Source: Nemertoderma westbladi
Lineage: Eukaryota; Xenacoelomorpha; Nemertodermatida; Nemertodermatidae
DNA: 64,000 nt
Direction of reading: 5' to 3'
Assembly (NCBI GenBank): GCA_032718475.1
Contig: JAUCBJ010007556.1
Location: 1 to 64,000 of the forward strand
Shown: positions 37,901 to 50,247 of the stretch, one piece after another
Layout of the letters: each line of letters begins with the position of its first letter
How positions within the stretch are numbered: position 1 is the first letter of the stretch
The notes under the pieces: model-generated
Databases searched by the model: none
What the model was told of the DNA's origin: nothing
What the model saw: the letters and a program-made list of their open reading frames with translations, nothing else
Position numbers and translations under genes: made by a program

Positions 37901-40900
37901 GCGGGTTCATTTGTGTATTATCGGTAATAATACACGCGGGTTTATTTGTTTATTACCAGTAACAATACACACGGGTTCATTTGTTTATTACCAGTAACAA
38001 TACACATGATTTCATTTGTTTATTACTGGTAACAATACACATGGATTCTTTTGTTTAATACTGGTAACAATTCAAATGGCTTCATTTGTTTATTACCAGT
38101 AACAATACACATGGGTTCTTTTGTTTATTACCGGTAACAATACACATGGGTTAATTTATTTGGAACCGGTAACAATAGGCCTACACACGGGTTCATTTGT
38201 TTATTACCGGTAACAATACACATGGGTTCATTTTTTTGGCACCGGTAACAATAGTCCAACACACGGGTTCATTTGTTTATTACCGGTAACAATACACACG
38301 GGTTCATTTGTTTATTACCAGTAACAATTCCCATGATTTCATTTGTTTATTACTGGTAACAATACAAGCGGGTTCATTTGTTTATTACCGGTAACAATAG
38401 CCTACACGCGGGTTCATTTGTTTATTATCGGTAACAATACAAGCGGTTTCATTTGTTTATTACCGGTAACAATACACATAGGTTCATTTGTTTAATACCG
38501 GTAACAATACACGCGGATTCATTTGTTTATTACCAGTAACAATTCCCATGATTTCATTTGTTTATTACTGGTAACAATACAAGCGTGTTCATTTGTTTAT
38601 TACCGGTAACAATAGCCTACACGCGGGTTCATTTGTTTATTATCGGTAACAATACAAGCGGTTTCATTTGTTTATTACTGGTAACAATACACATGGTTTC
38701 ATTTGTTTATTACCAGTAACAATACACGCGGGTTCATTTGTTTATTATCAGTAACAATACACACAGGTTCATTTGTTTATTACCAGTAACAATACCCATG
38801 ATTTCATTTGTTTATTATTGGTAACAATACATGCGGGTTCATTTGTTTATCATCGGTAACAATACACATGGGTTAATTTGTTTGTTACCGTTAACAATAC
38901 AAGCGGGTTAATTTGTTTATTACCGGTAACAATAGCCTACAAGCGGGTTCATTTGTTTATTATCGGTAATAATACACGCGGGTTCATTTGTTTATTACCA
39001 GTAACAATACCCATGGTTTCATTTGTTTATTACCGGTAACAATACCCATGATTTCATTTGTTTATTACTGGTAACAATACATGCGGGTTCATTTGTTTTT
39101 TATCGGTAACAATACACATGGGTTAATTTGTTTGTTACCGTTAACAATACAAGCGGGTTCATTTGTTTATTACCAGTAACAATAGCCTACACGTGGGTTC
39201 ATTTGTTTATTATCGGCAATAATACACGCTGGTTTATTTGTTTATTACCAGTAACAATACACACGGGTTCATTTGTTTATTACCAGTAACAATACACATG
39301 ATTTCATTTGTTTATTACTGGTAACAATACAAGCGGGTTCATTTGTTTATTACCGGTAACAATAGCCTACACGCGGGTTCATTTGTTTATTATCGGTAAT
39401 AATACACGCGGGTTCATTTATTTATTACCAGTAACAATACCCATGATTTCATTTGTTTATTATCGGTAACAGTACAAACGGGTTCATTTGTTTATTATCG
39501 GTAACAATACATGCGGGTTCATTTGTTTATTACCGTTAACAATACAAGCGGGTTCATTTGTTTATTACCGGTAACAATACACATGATTTCATTTGTTTAT
39601 TACTGGTAACAATACAAGCGGGTTCATTTGTTTATTACCGGTATCAATAGCCTGCACGCGGGTTCATTTGTTTATTACCGGTAACAATACCCATGATTTC
39701 ATCTGTTTATTACTGGTAACAATACATGCGGGTTCATTTGTTTATTATCGGTAACAGTACAAACGGGTTCATTTGTTTATTATCGGTAACAGTACAAACG
39801 GGTTCATTTGTTTATTACCGGTAACAATACACACTGGTTCATTTGTTTATTACTGGTAACAATACATGCGGGTTAATTTGTTTATTACCGGTAACAGTAC
39901 AAGCGGTTTCATTTGTTTATTACCGGTAACAATACATGCGGGTTCATTTGTTTATTATCGGTAACAGTACAAACGGGTTCATTTGTTTATTATCGGTAAC
40001 AGTACAAACGGGTTCATTTGTTTATTACCGGTAAGAATACACACGGGTTCATTTGTTTATTATCGGTAACAGTACAAACGGGTTCATTTGTTTATTACCG
40101 GTAACAATACATGCGGGTTCATTTGTTTATTATCGTTAACAGTACAAACGGGTTCATTTGTTTATTACCGGTAACAATACATGCGGGTTCATTTGTTTAT
40201 TATCGGTAACAGTACAAACGGGTTCATTTGTCTATTATCGGTAACAGTACAAACGGGTTCATTTGTTTATTACCGGTAACAATACACACGGGTTCATTTG
40301 TTTATTATCGGTAGCAGTACAAACGGGTTCATTTGTTTATTACCGGTAACAATACACACGGGTTCATTTGTTTATTACTGGTAACAATACATGCGGGTTC
40401 ATTTGTTTATTACCGGTAACAGTACAAGCGGGTTCATTTGTTTATTACCGGTAACAATACATGCGGGTTCATTTGTTTATTATTGGTAACAGTACAAACG
40501 GGTTCATTTGTTTATTATCGGTAACAGTACAAACGGGTTCATTTGTTTATTACCGGTAACAATACACACGGGTTCATTTGTTTATTACTGGTAACAATAC
40601 ATGCGGGTTCATTTGTTTATTACCAGTAACAGTACACACGGGTTCATTTGTTTATTACCAGTAACAATACATGCGGGTTCATTTGTTTATTATCGGTAAC
40701 AATACACACGGGTTCATTTGTTTATTACCAGTATCAATACATGGGGGTTCATTTGTTTATTATCGGTAACAGTACAGACGGGTTCATTTGTATATTACCT
40801 GTAACAATACTTGCGGGTTCATTTGTTTATTACCGGTAACAATACACATGGGTTCATTTGTTTGTTACCAGTAACAATAGGACTACACACGGGTTCATTT

Positions 40901-43900
40901 GTTTATTACCGGTAACAATACACATTGTTTCATTTGTTTATTACCGGTAACAATAGCCTACATGCGGGTTCATTTGTTTATTACCGGTAACAATACACGA
41001 GGGTTCATTTGTTTGTTACCGGTAACAGTACACACGGGTTCATTTGTTTATTACCAGTAACAATACACATGGGTACATTTGTTTGTTACCTGTAACAATA
41101 GGCCTACACACGTGGTTCATTTGTTTATTACCGGTAACAATACACATGGTTTCATTTGTTTATTACCAGTAACAATACACACGGGTTCATTTGTTTATTA
41201 CCGGTAACAATACATGCAGGTTCATTTGTTTATTACCAGTAACAATACCCATGGTTTCATTTATTTATTACCGGTAACAATTTAAATGGCTTCATTTGTT
41301 TATTACCAGTAACAATACACATGGGTTCATTTGTTTATTACCGGTAACAATACACATGGATTCATTTGTTTGGTACCGGTAACAATAGGCCTACACACGG
41401 GTTCATTTGATTATTACCAGTGACAATACACATGGGTTCATTTGTTTGGTACCAGTACCAATAGGCCTACACACGGGTTCATTTGTTTATTACCAGTAAC
41501 AATACACATGGGTTCATTTGTTTATTACTGGTAACAATACACACGGGTTCATTTCTTTATTACCGGTAACAATACACATGGTTTCATTTGTTTATTACTG
41601 GTAACAATACACACGGGTTCATTTCTTTATTACCGGTAACAATACACATGGTTTCATTTGTTTATTACCGGTAACAATACACATGGGTTCATTTGTTATT
41701 ACTGGTAACAATGGAAATGGGTTCATTTGTTTATTACTGGTAACAATACACGCGGGTTCATTTGTTTATTACCATTAACAATACAAGCGGGTTCATTTGT
41801 TTATTACCGGTAACAATAGCCTACACGCGGGTTCATTTGTTTATTATCGGTAATAATACACGTGGGTTCATTTGTTTATTACCGGTAACAGTACACACGG
41901 GTTCATTTGTTTATTACCAGTAACAATACATGCGGGTTCATTTGTTTATTATCGGTAACAGTACACACGGGTTCGTTTGCTTATTATCGGTAATAATACA
42001 CGTGGGTTCATTTGTTTATTACCGGTAACAGTACACACGGGTTCATTTGTTTATTACCAGTAACGATACATGCGGGTTCATTTGTTTATTATCGGTAATA
42101 ATACACGTGGGTTCATTTGTTTATTACCGGTAACAGTACACACGGGTTCATTTGTTTATTACCAGTAACAATACATGCGGGTTCATTTGTTTATTATCGG
42201 TAACAGTACACACGGGTTCGTTTGCTTATTACTGGTAACAATACATGCGGGTTCATTTGTTTATTATTGGTAACAGTACACATGGGTTCATTTGTTTATT
42301 ACTGGTAACAATACACACGGGTTCATTTGTTTATTACCGGTAACAATTCACACGGGTTCATTTGTTTATTACCGGTAACAATACACATGGGTTACTTTGT
42401 TTGGTACCGGTAACAATAGGCCTACACACGGGTTCATTTGTTTATTACCGGTAACAATACACATGGGTTCATTTGTTTGGTACTGGTAACAATAGCCTAC
42501 ACGCGGGTTCATTTGTTTATTATCGCTAAAAATACACGCGGGTTCATTTGTTTATTACCGGTAACAATACCCATGATTTAATTTGTTTATTACTGGTAAC
42601 AATACATGCGGGTTCATTTGTTTATTACCGGTAACAATTCACCCGGGTTCATTTGTTTATTACCGGTAACAATACACACGGGTTCATTTGTTTATTACCA
42701 GTAACAATACACTGGGTTCTTTTGTTTATTACTGGTATCAATTCAAATGGCTTCATTTGTTTATTACCAGTAACAATACACATGGGTTCTTTTGTTTATT
42801 ACCGGTAACAATATGCATGGGTTAATTTGTTTGGAACCAGTAACAATAGGCCTACACACGGGTTCATTTGTTTATTACCGGTAACAATACACATGGGTTC
42901 ATTTTTTTGGCACCTGTAACAATAGGCCTACACACGGGTTCATTTGTTTATTACCGGTAACAATACACACGGGTTCATTTCTTTATTACCGGTAACAACT
43001 CAAATGGCTTCATTTGTTTATTACCAGTAACAATACACGCGGGTTCATTTGTTTATTATCAGTAACAATACACACGAGTTCATTTGTTTATTATCGTTAA
43101 CAGTACAAATGGGTTCATTTGTTTAATACCGGTAACAATACACGCGGGTTCATTTGTTTATTACCGGTAACATTACACATGGGTTAATTTGTTTATTACT
43201 GGTAACAACTCAAATGGCTTCATTTGTTTATTACCAGTAACAATACACGCGGGTTCATTTGTTTATTATCAGTACCAATACACACGAGTTCATTTGTTTA
43301 TTACCAGTAACAATACACATGGGTTCATTTGTTTATTACCAGTAACAATACACATTATTTCATTTGTTTATTACTGGTAACAATACATGCGGGTTCATTT
43401 GTTTATTATCGGTAACAATACACATAGGTTCATTTGTTTAATACCGGTAACAATACACGCGGATTCATTTGTTTATTACCAGTAACAATTCCCATGATTT
43501 CATTTGTTTATTACTGGTAACAATACAAGCGGGTTCATTTGTTTATTACCGGTAACAATAGCCTACACGCGGGTTCATTTGTGTATTATCGGTAATAATA
43601 CACGCGGGTTTATTTGTTTATTACCAGTAACAATACACACGGGTTCATTTGTTTATTACCAGTAACAATACACATTATTTCATTTGTTTATTACTGGTAA
43701 CAATACATGCGGGTTCATTTGTTTATTATCGGTAACAATACACATGGGTTAATTTGTTTGTTACCGTTAACAATACAAGCGGGTTCATTTGTTTATTACC
43801 GGTAACAATAGCCTACACGCGGGTTCATTTGTGTATTATCGGTAATAATACACGCGGGTTTATTTGTTTATTACCAGTAACAATACACACGGGTTCATTT

Positions 43901-46543
43901 GTTTATTACCAGTAACAATACACATGATTTCATTTGTTTATTACTGGTAACAATACACATGGGTTCTTTTGTTTAATACTGGTAACAATTCAAATGGCTT
44001 CATTTGTTTATTACCAGTAACAATACACATGGGTTCTTTTGTTTATTACCGGTAACAATACACATGGGTTAATTTATTTGGAACTGGTAACAATAGGCCT
44101 ACACACGTGGTTCATTTGTTTATTACCGGTAACAATACACATGGGTTCATTTTTTTGGCACCTGTAACAATAGGCCTACACACGGGTTCATTTGTTTATT
44201 ACCGGTAACAATACACATGGGTTCATTTTTTTGGCACCGGTAACAATAGTCCAACACACGGGTTAATTTGTTTATTACTGGTAACAATACACACGGGTTG
44301 ATTTCTTTATTACCGGTAACAATACACATAGGTTCATTTGTTTAATACCGGTAACAATACACGCGGGTTCATTTGTTTATTACCAGTAACAATTCCCATG
44401 ATTTCATTTGTTTATTACTGGTAACAATACAAGCGGGTTCATTTGTTTATTACCGGTAACAATAGCCTACACGCGGGTTCATTTGTTTATTATCGGTAAC
44501 AATACAAGCGGTTTCATTTGTTTATTACCGGTAACAATACACATGGTTTCATTTGTTTATTACCAGTAACAATACACGCGGGTTCATTTGTTTATTATCA
44601 GTAACAATACACACGGGTTCATTTGTTTATTACCAGTAACAATACCCATGATTTCATTTGTTTATTACTGGTAACAATACATGCGGGTTCATTTGTTTAT
44701 CATCGGTAACAATACACATGGGTTAATTTGTTTGTTACCGTTAACAATACAAGCGGGTTAATTTGTTTATTACCGGTAACAATAGCCTACACGCGGGTTC
44801 ATTTGTTTATTATTGGTAATAATACACGCGGGTTCATTTGTTTATTACCAGTAACAATACCCATGGTTTCATTTGTTTATTACCGGTAACAATACCCATG
44901 ATTTCATTTGTTTATTACTGGTAACAATACATGCGGGTTCATTTGTTTTTTATCGGTAACAATACACACGGGTTCATTTGTTTATTACCAGTAACAATAC
45001 ATGCGGGTACATTTGTTTATTACCAGTAACAATACATGCGGGTTCATTTGTTTATTACCGGTAACAGTACACACGGGTTCATTTGTTTAATACTGGTAAC
45101 AATACATGCGGGTTCATTTGTTTATTACCGGTAACAATACATGCGGGTTCATTTGTTTATTACCGGTAACAGTACAAACGGGTTCATTTGTTTATTATCG
45201 GTAATAATACACGCGGGTTCATTTGTTTATTACCAGTAACAATACCCATAATTTCATTTGTTTATTACCAGTAACAATACACGCGGGTTCATTTGTTTAT
45301 TATCAGTAACAATACCCATAATTTCATTTGTTTATTACCAGTAACAATACACGCGGGTTCATTTGTTTATTATCAGTAACAATACACACGGGTTCATTTG
45401 TTTATTACCAGTAACAATACCCATGATTTCATTTGTTTATTACTGGTAACAATACATGCGGGTTCATTTGTTTATCATCGGTAACAATACACATGGGTTA
45501 ATTTGTTTGTTACCGTTAACAATACAAGCGGGTTAATTTGTTTATTACCGGTAACAATAGCCTACACGCGGGTTCATTTGTTTATTATTGGTAATAATAC
45601 ACGCGGGTTCATTTGTTTATTACCAGTAACAATACCCATGGTTTCATTTGTTTATTACCGGTAACAATACCCATGATTTAATTTGTTTATTACTGGTAAC
45701 AATACATGCGGGTTCATTTGTTTTTTATCGGTAACAATACACACGGGTTCATTTGTTTATTACCAGTAACAATACATGCGGGTACATTTGTTTATTACCA
45801 GTAACAATACATGCGGGTTCATTTGTTTATTACCGGTAACAATACATGCGGGTTCATTTGTTTATTACCGGTAACAGTACACACGGGTTCATTTGTTTAA
45901 TACTGGTAACAATACATGCGGGTTCATTTGTTTATTACCGGTAACAATACATGCGGGTTCATTTGTTTATTATCGGTAACAGTACAAACGGGTTCATTTG
46001 TTTATTACCGGTAACAATACACACGGGTTCATTTGTTTATTAATAATAATAAATGAATTGTTGTGGGGTGAGTGACGGTTAGTTAAATATATAATGTAGA
46101 TAGGACAATATGATAATGCTCTCCATAGCGAAAAATATCAACCGACCCTGTTGGGGCTCGAACCCGGTACCTTCCTTTGAGTGATTAGTTGGCCTAAATA
46201 TGATATCCCACTCCATAGTGAAATCTTCATCCGATCTGGTAGCTCAGTACACACACCCGGCTGATGATAACCGTAAGTTTGAAACCTAGGTACCGGGTTC
46301 GAGCCCCAACAGGGTCGGTTGATATTTTTCGCTATGGAGAGCATTATCATATTGTCCTATCTACATTATACATTTGTTTATTACTGGTAACAATACATGC
46401 GGGTTCATTTGTTTATTACCGGTAACAGTAAAAGCGGGTTCATTTGTTTATTACCGGTAACAATACACATGGGTTAATTTGTTTGTTACCGGTAACAATA
46501 CACACGGGTTCATTTGTTTATTACCGGTAACAATACACACGGG
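31939..46543. repeat. Satellite B: 35-bp tandem array, about 14.6 kb
   Basis: The unit is 35 bp: TTACCGGTAACAATACACAT then GGGTTCATTTGTTTA. Each unit carries the palindrome TTACCGGTAA, or TTACCAGTAA and TTATCGGTAA variants. Some units insert AGGCCTAC. Units group into higher-order blocks: the 63-codon frame starting MFITSNNTCGF recurs at 34,311 and 35,971 (1,660 bp apart) and again at 40,648, and a rare variant with AGTGACAATA then CAGTACCAATAGG recurs at about 33,427, 35,087 and 41,420. No function is evident. The array is interrupted once, at 46,043-46,370. Confidence 0.97.
46043..46370. mobile_element. tRNA-like, inverted-repeat short element with 13-bp target duplication
   Basis: Inserted in satellite B and flanked by CATTTGTTTATTA at 46,030-46,042 and 46,371-46,383. 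Its 46,090-46,370 part has inverted arms of about 80 bp, each beginning TATAATGTAGATAGGACAAT. Each arm contains a pol III box-B-like GGTTCGAGCCC next to CCAACAGGGTCGG. Between them GATCTGGTAGCTCAG resembles box A. At the left end lies TAATAATAATAAATG, a tail of the kind left by LINE machinery when the element is read on the minus strand. The long duplication favours retrotransposition; the arms recall a MITE. It is best called a SINE-like dimer with head-to-head halves. Confidence 0.7.
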
Positions 46544-49500
46544 GTTTTTTTTTTTTTTAAAAATGAAGTTGTATGACCACCTCCTGGTCACTTATGCCTA
46601 TTTTTTGTTTCCTTGCGTAATATACTGTTGGCCTAGTTCTGGGACAGAAATGACTCGTCACAGTTTAATGTTGGCCTACTGTTTATCAAAAGCACTATAT
46701 TATAATTATTCTCCCTTTTCTGCGGTAGGCGGGTGGCTTGCTGTTTGGTCCCGGCACTAACTTTTGAAATTCATCAAATAACGGCGGATTGCGCTCATGT
46801 AAATAATACCAGGTTTCCACTTTCTCGAAATTTTATTGAATTTTATAATATTAAAAAAAACAACATTGTGTTGTAGGTCCATAACAATGCTATTGTTATT
46901 TAGCATTGTTGCTATTGTGTTCAGCCAACGTGGGGAAGGCCAAACAGCAACTAAAATGGGAATTGGAAAATCTCCCTCTAGCAGCGATTGGCGGAATTAA
47001 ATATTTCACCAAAAACACAACGTCCTATGTACTATCCCTTGATATTTAACCTAATATTTTGAAACCGACTTTTTTAGACTCAGCACATTCGAATCTACAA
47101 AAATTCGCAATAATATTTGAATTTGACAGTTTGAAAACGAGCTATAAATTATCACATTACGATGAGAAATCACTGTGTAGGCCTATTATTAAAAAAAAAT
47201 CTAAGTGTAATCCTTCCCGCTTAAACCTGTATGCCTGGGGTCTGTTCATTAGTTAGTTCTGTTTCAGGCACTATGGCTGCACACAACCTTATACTAAAAT
47301 TATTTATCAATATTGGGGTTGTGGGGGTCGTTGAATTCATTTCCAAGGTCAGAAGGTTTGTCTGTCTGTCTTCTTAAATATTGACGGAAAGCGATAACCC
47401 GAAAACTAAAAAAATATCTAGCTAAGCTGTATTACGATTTGAAACCCTCATTAAATTCTGCATCAGATGAAAATTAATAATCTAAAAATGTGAAAATTGT
47501 ACTCGGAAATTTATTTACATTTGGTACACATATCTACAGAATAATTATTCGAAATTTTACATAAATTAACAGAATTTATGCAAAAAAAATATTAAATGCA
47601 AAGGCTTTTAGAGGGATGGTCATCAAGTGCCCAAAATTTCATAATTTCGCACAATGGCATGCTAATTCTACCCTATGACCATAATATTGATATACTCATT
47701 ACTCATGCTCAAAAATTATTAAAAAAAAACTTATTTTTTGCAATATTTTTGACAGGTTTTTCCATTTTTGACCAAAAATTTACGCATTTTGTTAAATAAA
47801 ATGTCTTTAGACTGGGTAGTTCTTGTTCTTGTCAAGAGTTGAGCCGTTCAAAAACACGATGTGGTTATGTGTGTATAACCATCCAATGATATCTCAAAAA
47901 CTCAAGCAGGTGCGCAACAATTTTTAACGCGACTATTTATCAATTAGTATATAGTTGTTGAATAAAAAAGTTGGGAACGATTCTCTGTGCGATATTCGAA
48001 ATATTAGCATATTATCAATATTATGGAACGCGAAATGAAATACCCACAACTACTACTTTGTCAGCTGAACAACATTTCACTACTGTTAATGTGAATGTGT
48101 TGTTGTTAATTTGAGTTACGTACTACATTATTATTATATTATTATAGTTATATCTCTATTCAGTCAGTTAGTGTAATGTCAAGCAGTAATACTGTCATAA
48201 TACTGTCATCAACTTAGGCTAAGCTCAATTGTAATGTTAAGGCTTAGTAGGTTTTGTATATCTGGGACGTTTACAACAGCTGTCGATTAAACTAACAAAA
48301 CCATAAAACTGAACCAGGGTGGCTGCCAGCCGGGTACCAACGGCCGTTGGGTGGACTTAAGGGAACATTTCACAAACTTTCATAGGAGGCTTGTGCATGT
48401 ACATTATATTGGTTTGGTTGCTCCGATGTTTTTATTATGCTAACTGAGAATGTATGTAATTAATGTCCTTTATTTTATTTATCTAATACAGAAAGACCCC
48501 TCCGCAGAATAAACTGCTCTTTTGGGCCGTTTCTCAGGTTGCGGATATGGATACCATTTGACACATAATCGTAGTAATTGTGATTATGATTTGTTTGCCA
48601 GGCGAATGTGTATTACATTAGATGGGAGGCAGTTTTTTGGTTGATGCAAGTCATTCTTGGTTTGCATCTTCCAATCCCATCTGTTTCTTGGAGTCCGTGT
48701 AAGACAAGGTTATGGCAAGGGCAATTTAATTAAAGTCTGTCCATTCAAAGGGTTCTAGCTGAACATTTTGTTACACGTGTTTTCCGGTCGGTGATTTCAT
48801 TTTTTATGTTAGTTTTCTCATTTACCTGTATGATGTCTGTCCGAATTGCTATCTGTCTGTTATTCAAAATATAACCGACAGCTGAACAGACAAACAGACA
48901 ATGTGGATGACGTCCCATATGAAAACTGAAATCTGAAATGAAATCACCACCCTTGAAACCCCATAACAAATTTTTTAGCTTGTTGGTATGTCTTCCTATT
49001 ACTTTGACGGAAAGATCGCTGGACCGACAGAAAAACCGACAGACAGACATAGCAAGTTTTGTTAAAATTGAAAACTGACGTCAGAAATAAATTTGGCAAC
49101 CGGAATAACTCAATAACTTTCAGCTAGTTTGAATTCTTTCCTTATTTTGACAGACAGATGGACATACAGACCGACAGACAGACATAGTAAGTTTTGTTAA
49201 AATTGAAAACTGACGTCAGAAATAAATTTGGCAACCGGAATAACTCAATAACTTTCAGCTAGTTTGAATTCTTTCCTTATTTTGACAGACAGATGGACAT
49301 ACAGACCGACAGACAGACATAATAGACTTTGATAAAAATGAAAACTAACTTCGGAATTGAAATCAGCGATCAAGAAAACCACAACAAAAAATGTTTTAGC
49401 TAGGTGGTATGATGTCCTTATATGTTCAGTATTCAGGGAGGAACGGTATGAAAACTATGAGTTCTTTAGCACCAGTTTGTATATTACAGTATATGTGGTC

Positions 49501-50247
49501 TCGGCCACGAAAAGTGAACAAAAATATTGAAAACTTTGAGTGGACATAACTTTTGAACCAGTGGACCAATTGTGACCATCGATAGCTCATTCGAACAAGC
49601 TCGACAAACTCTACAACATATAAAAATTCAGATGCAAAGGTTTTTTTAAATGGCCATATTTATCTCTAAAATACCATGCTTATGTAGAGTATTTTGTAGA
49701 GTTTGCCCGAAACAAGAAGTGTATGCTAACTGTGACTCAACGTGCAAGGTGATCATCTACACTTACAATGCGGAGAAGAGATATGATTTCTGAAAGAGGA
49801 AATCTGGCCTGGTCTTTTAACTATATTAACGACATAAGTTAGGCCTCTGATGGATTTGGGTGCACGTTTAAAACTGCATGTCAAAAAATCGATAATATTA
49901 GTATAATACTAGACTGTAAAGATACAGTTGCTGTAATCTTCAAACTACAGTAGTTTATGCGGATCCATTTTACTCTTGAAGTAAAGCCTATGTATTAGCC
50001 TTTCAGGTACATCACTGCTTATCTATATTACTTTTGTCTGGAAAATAATACAAGCCTCCAAATTGTTAAATATATTATTTTGAGATAAAAATATAGAGTT
50101 TGGATTGTAACTTTTAAGTTCTGCCAAAAATTTGCCAACGCCGTCTTTATATTGTAATGATGCAAATCACATAATCATTTACTTTGTCTTCCAGAAAAAT
50201 AAGTCTTTACCGATTAGTGGTTATTCAAATTAGTTACTGTATATGAG
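46544..50247. other. Intergenic sequence with dispersed repeat traces
   Basis: No recognisable gene. It contains a T-run at 46,544-46,558, phrases of the kind GTCTGTCTGTC with TTGACGGAAAG at about 47,360-47,395 that recur at 49,010-49,045, and the tandem duplication at 49,041-49,320. These suggest an older, diverged dispersed element across 47.3-49.4 kb. Confidence 0.45.
49041..49320. repeat. Tandem duplication, unit about 135 bp
   Basis: Two nearly identical head-to-tail copies begin at GACAGACATAGCAAGTTTTG and GACAGACATAGTAAGTTTTG, and each contains AAACTGACGTCAGAAATAAA and a polypurine GACAGACAGATGG segment. A third, diverged start follows at about 49,310. Very few differences suggest a recent duplication. 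Confidence 0.88.

Noticed and set aside
34311-43380. Repeated 63-codon ORFs starting MFITSNN or MFITGNN
   Set aside because: They are satellite B translated over a few 35-bp units; they recur only because the array has higher-order duplications.
46138-46350. 70-codon minus-strand ORF in the tRNA-like element
   Set aside because: It lies wholly in the inverted-repeat element and encodes translated tRNA-like sequence.
31939-46543. CRISPR-like array of 35-bp repeats
   Set aside because: The repeats are directly adjacent with no unique spacers, variants grade into each other, and the context is clearly animal DNA.
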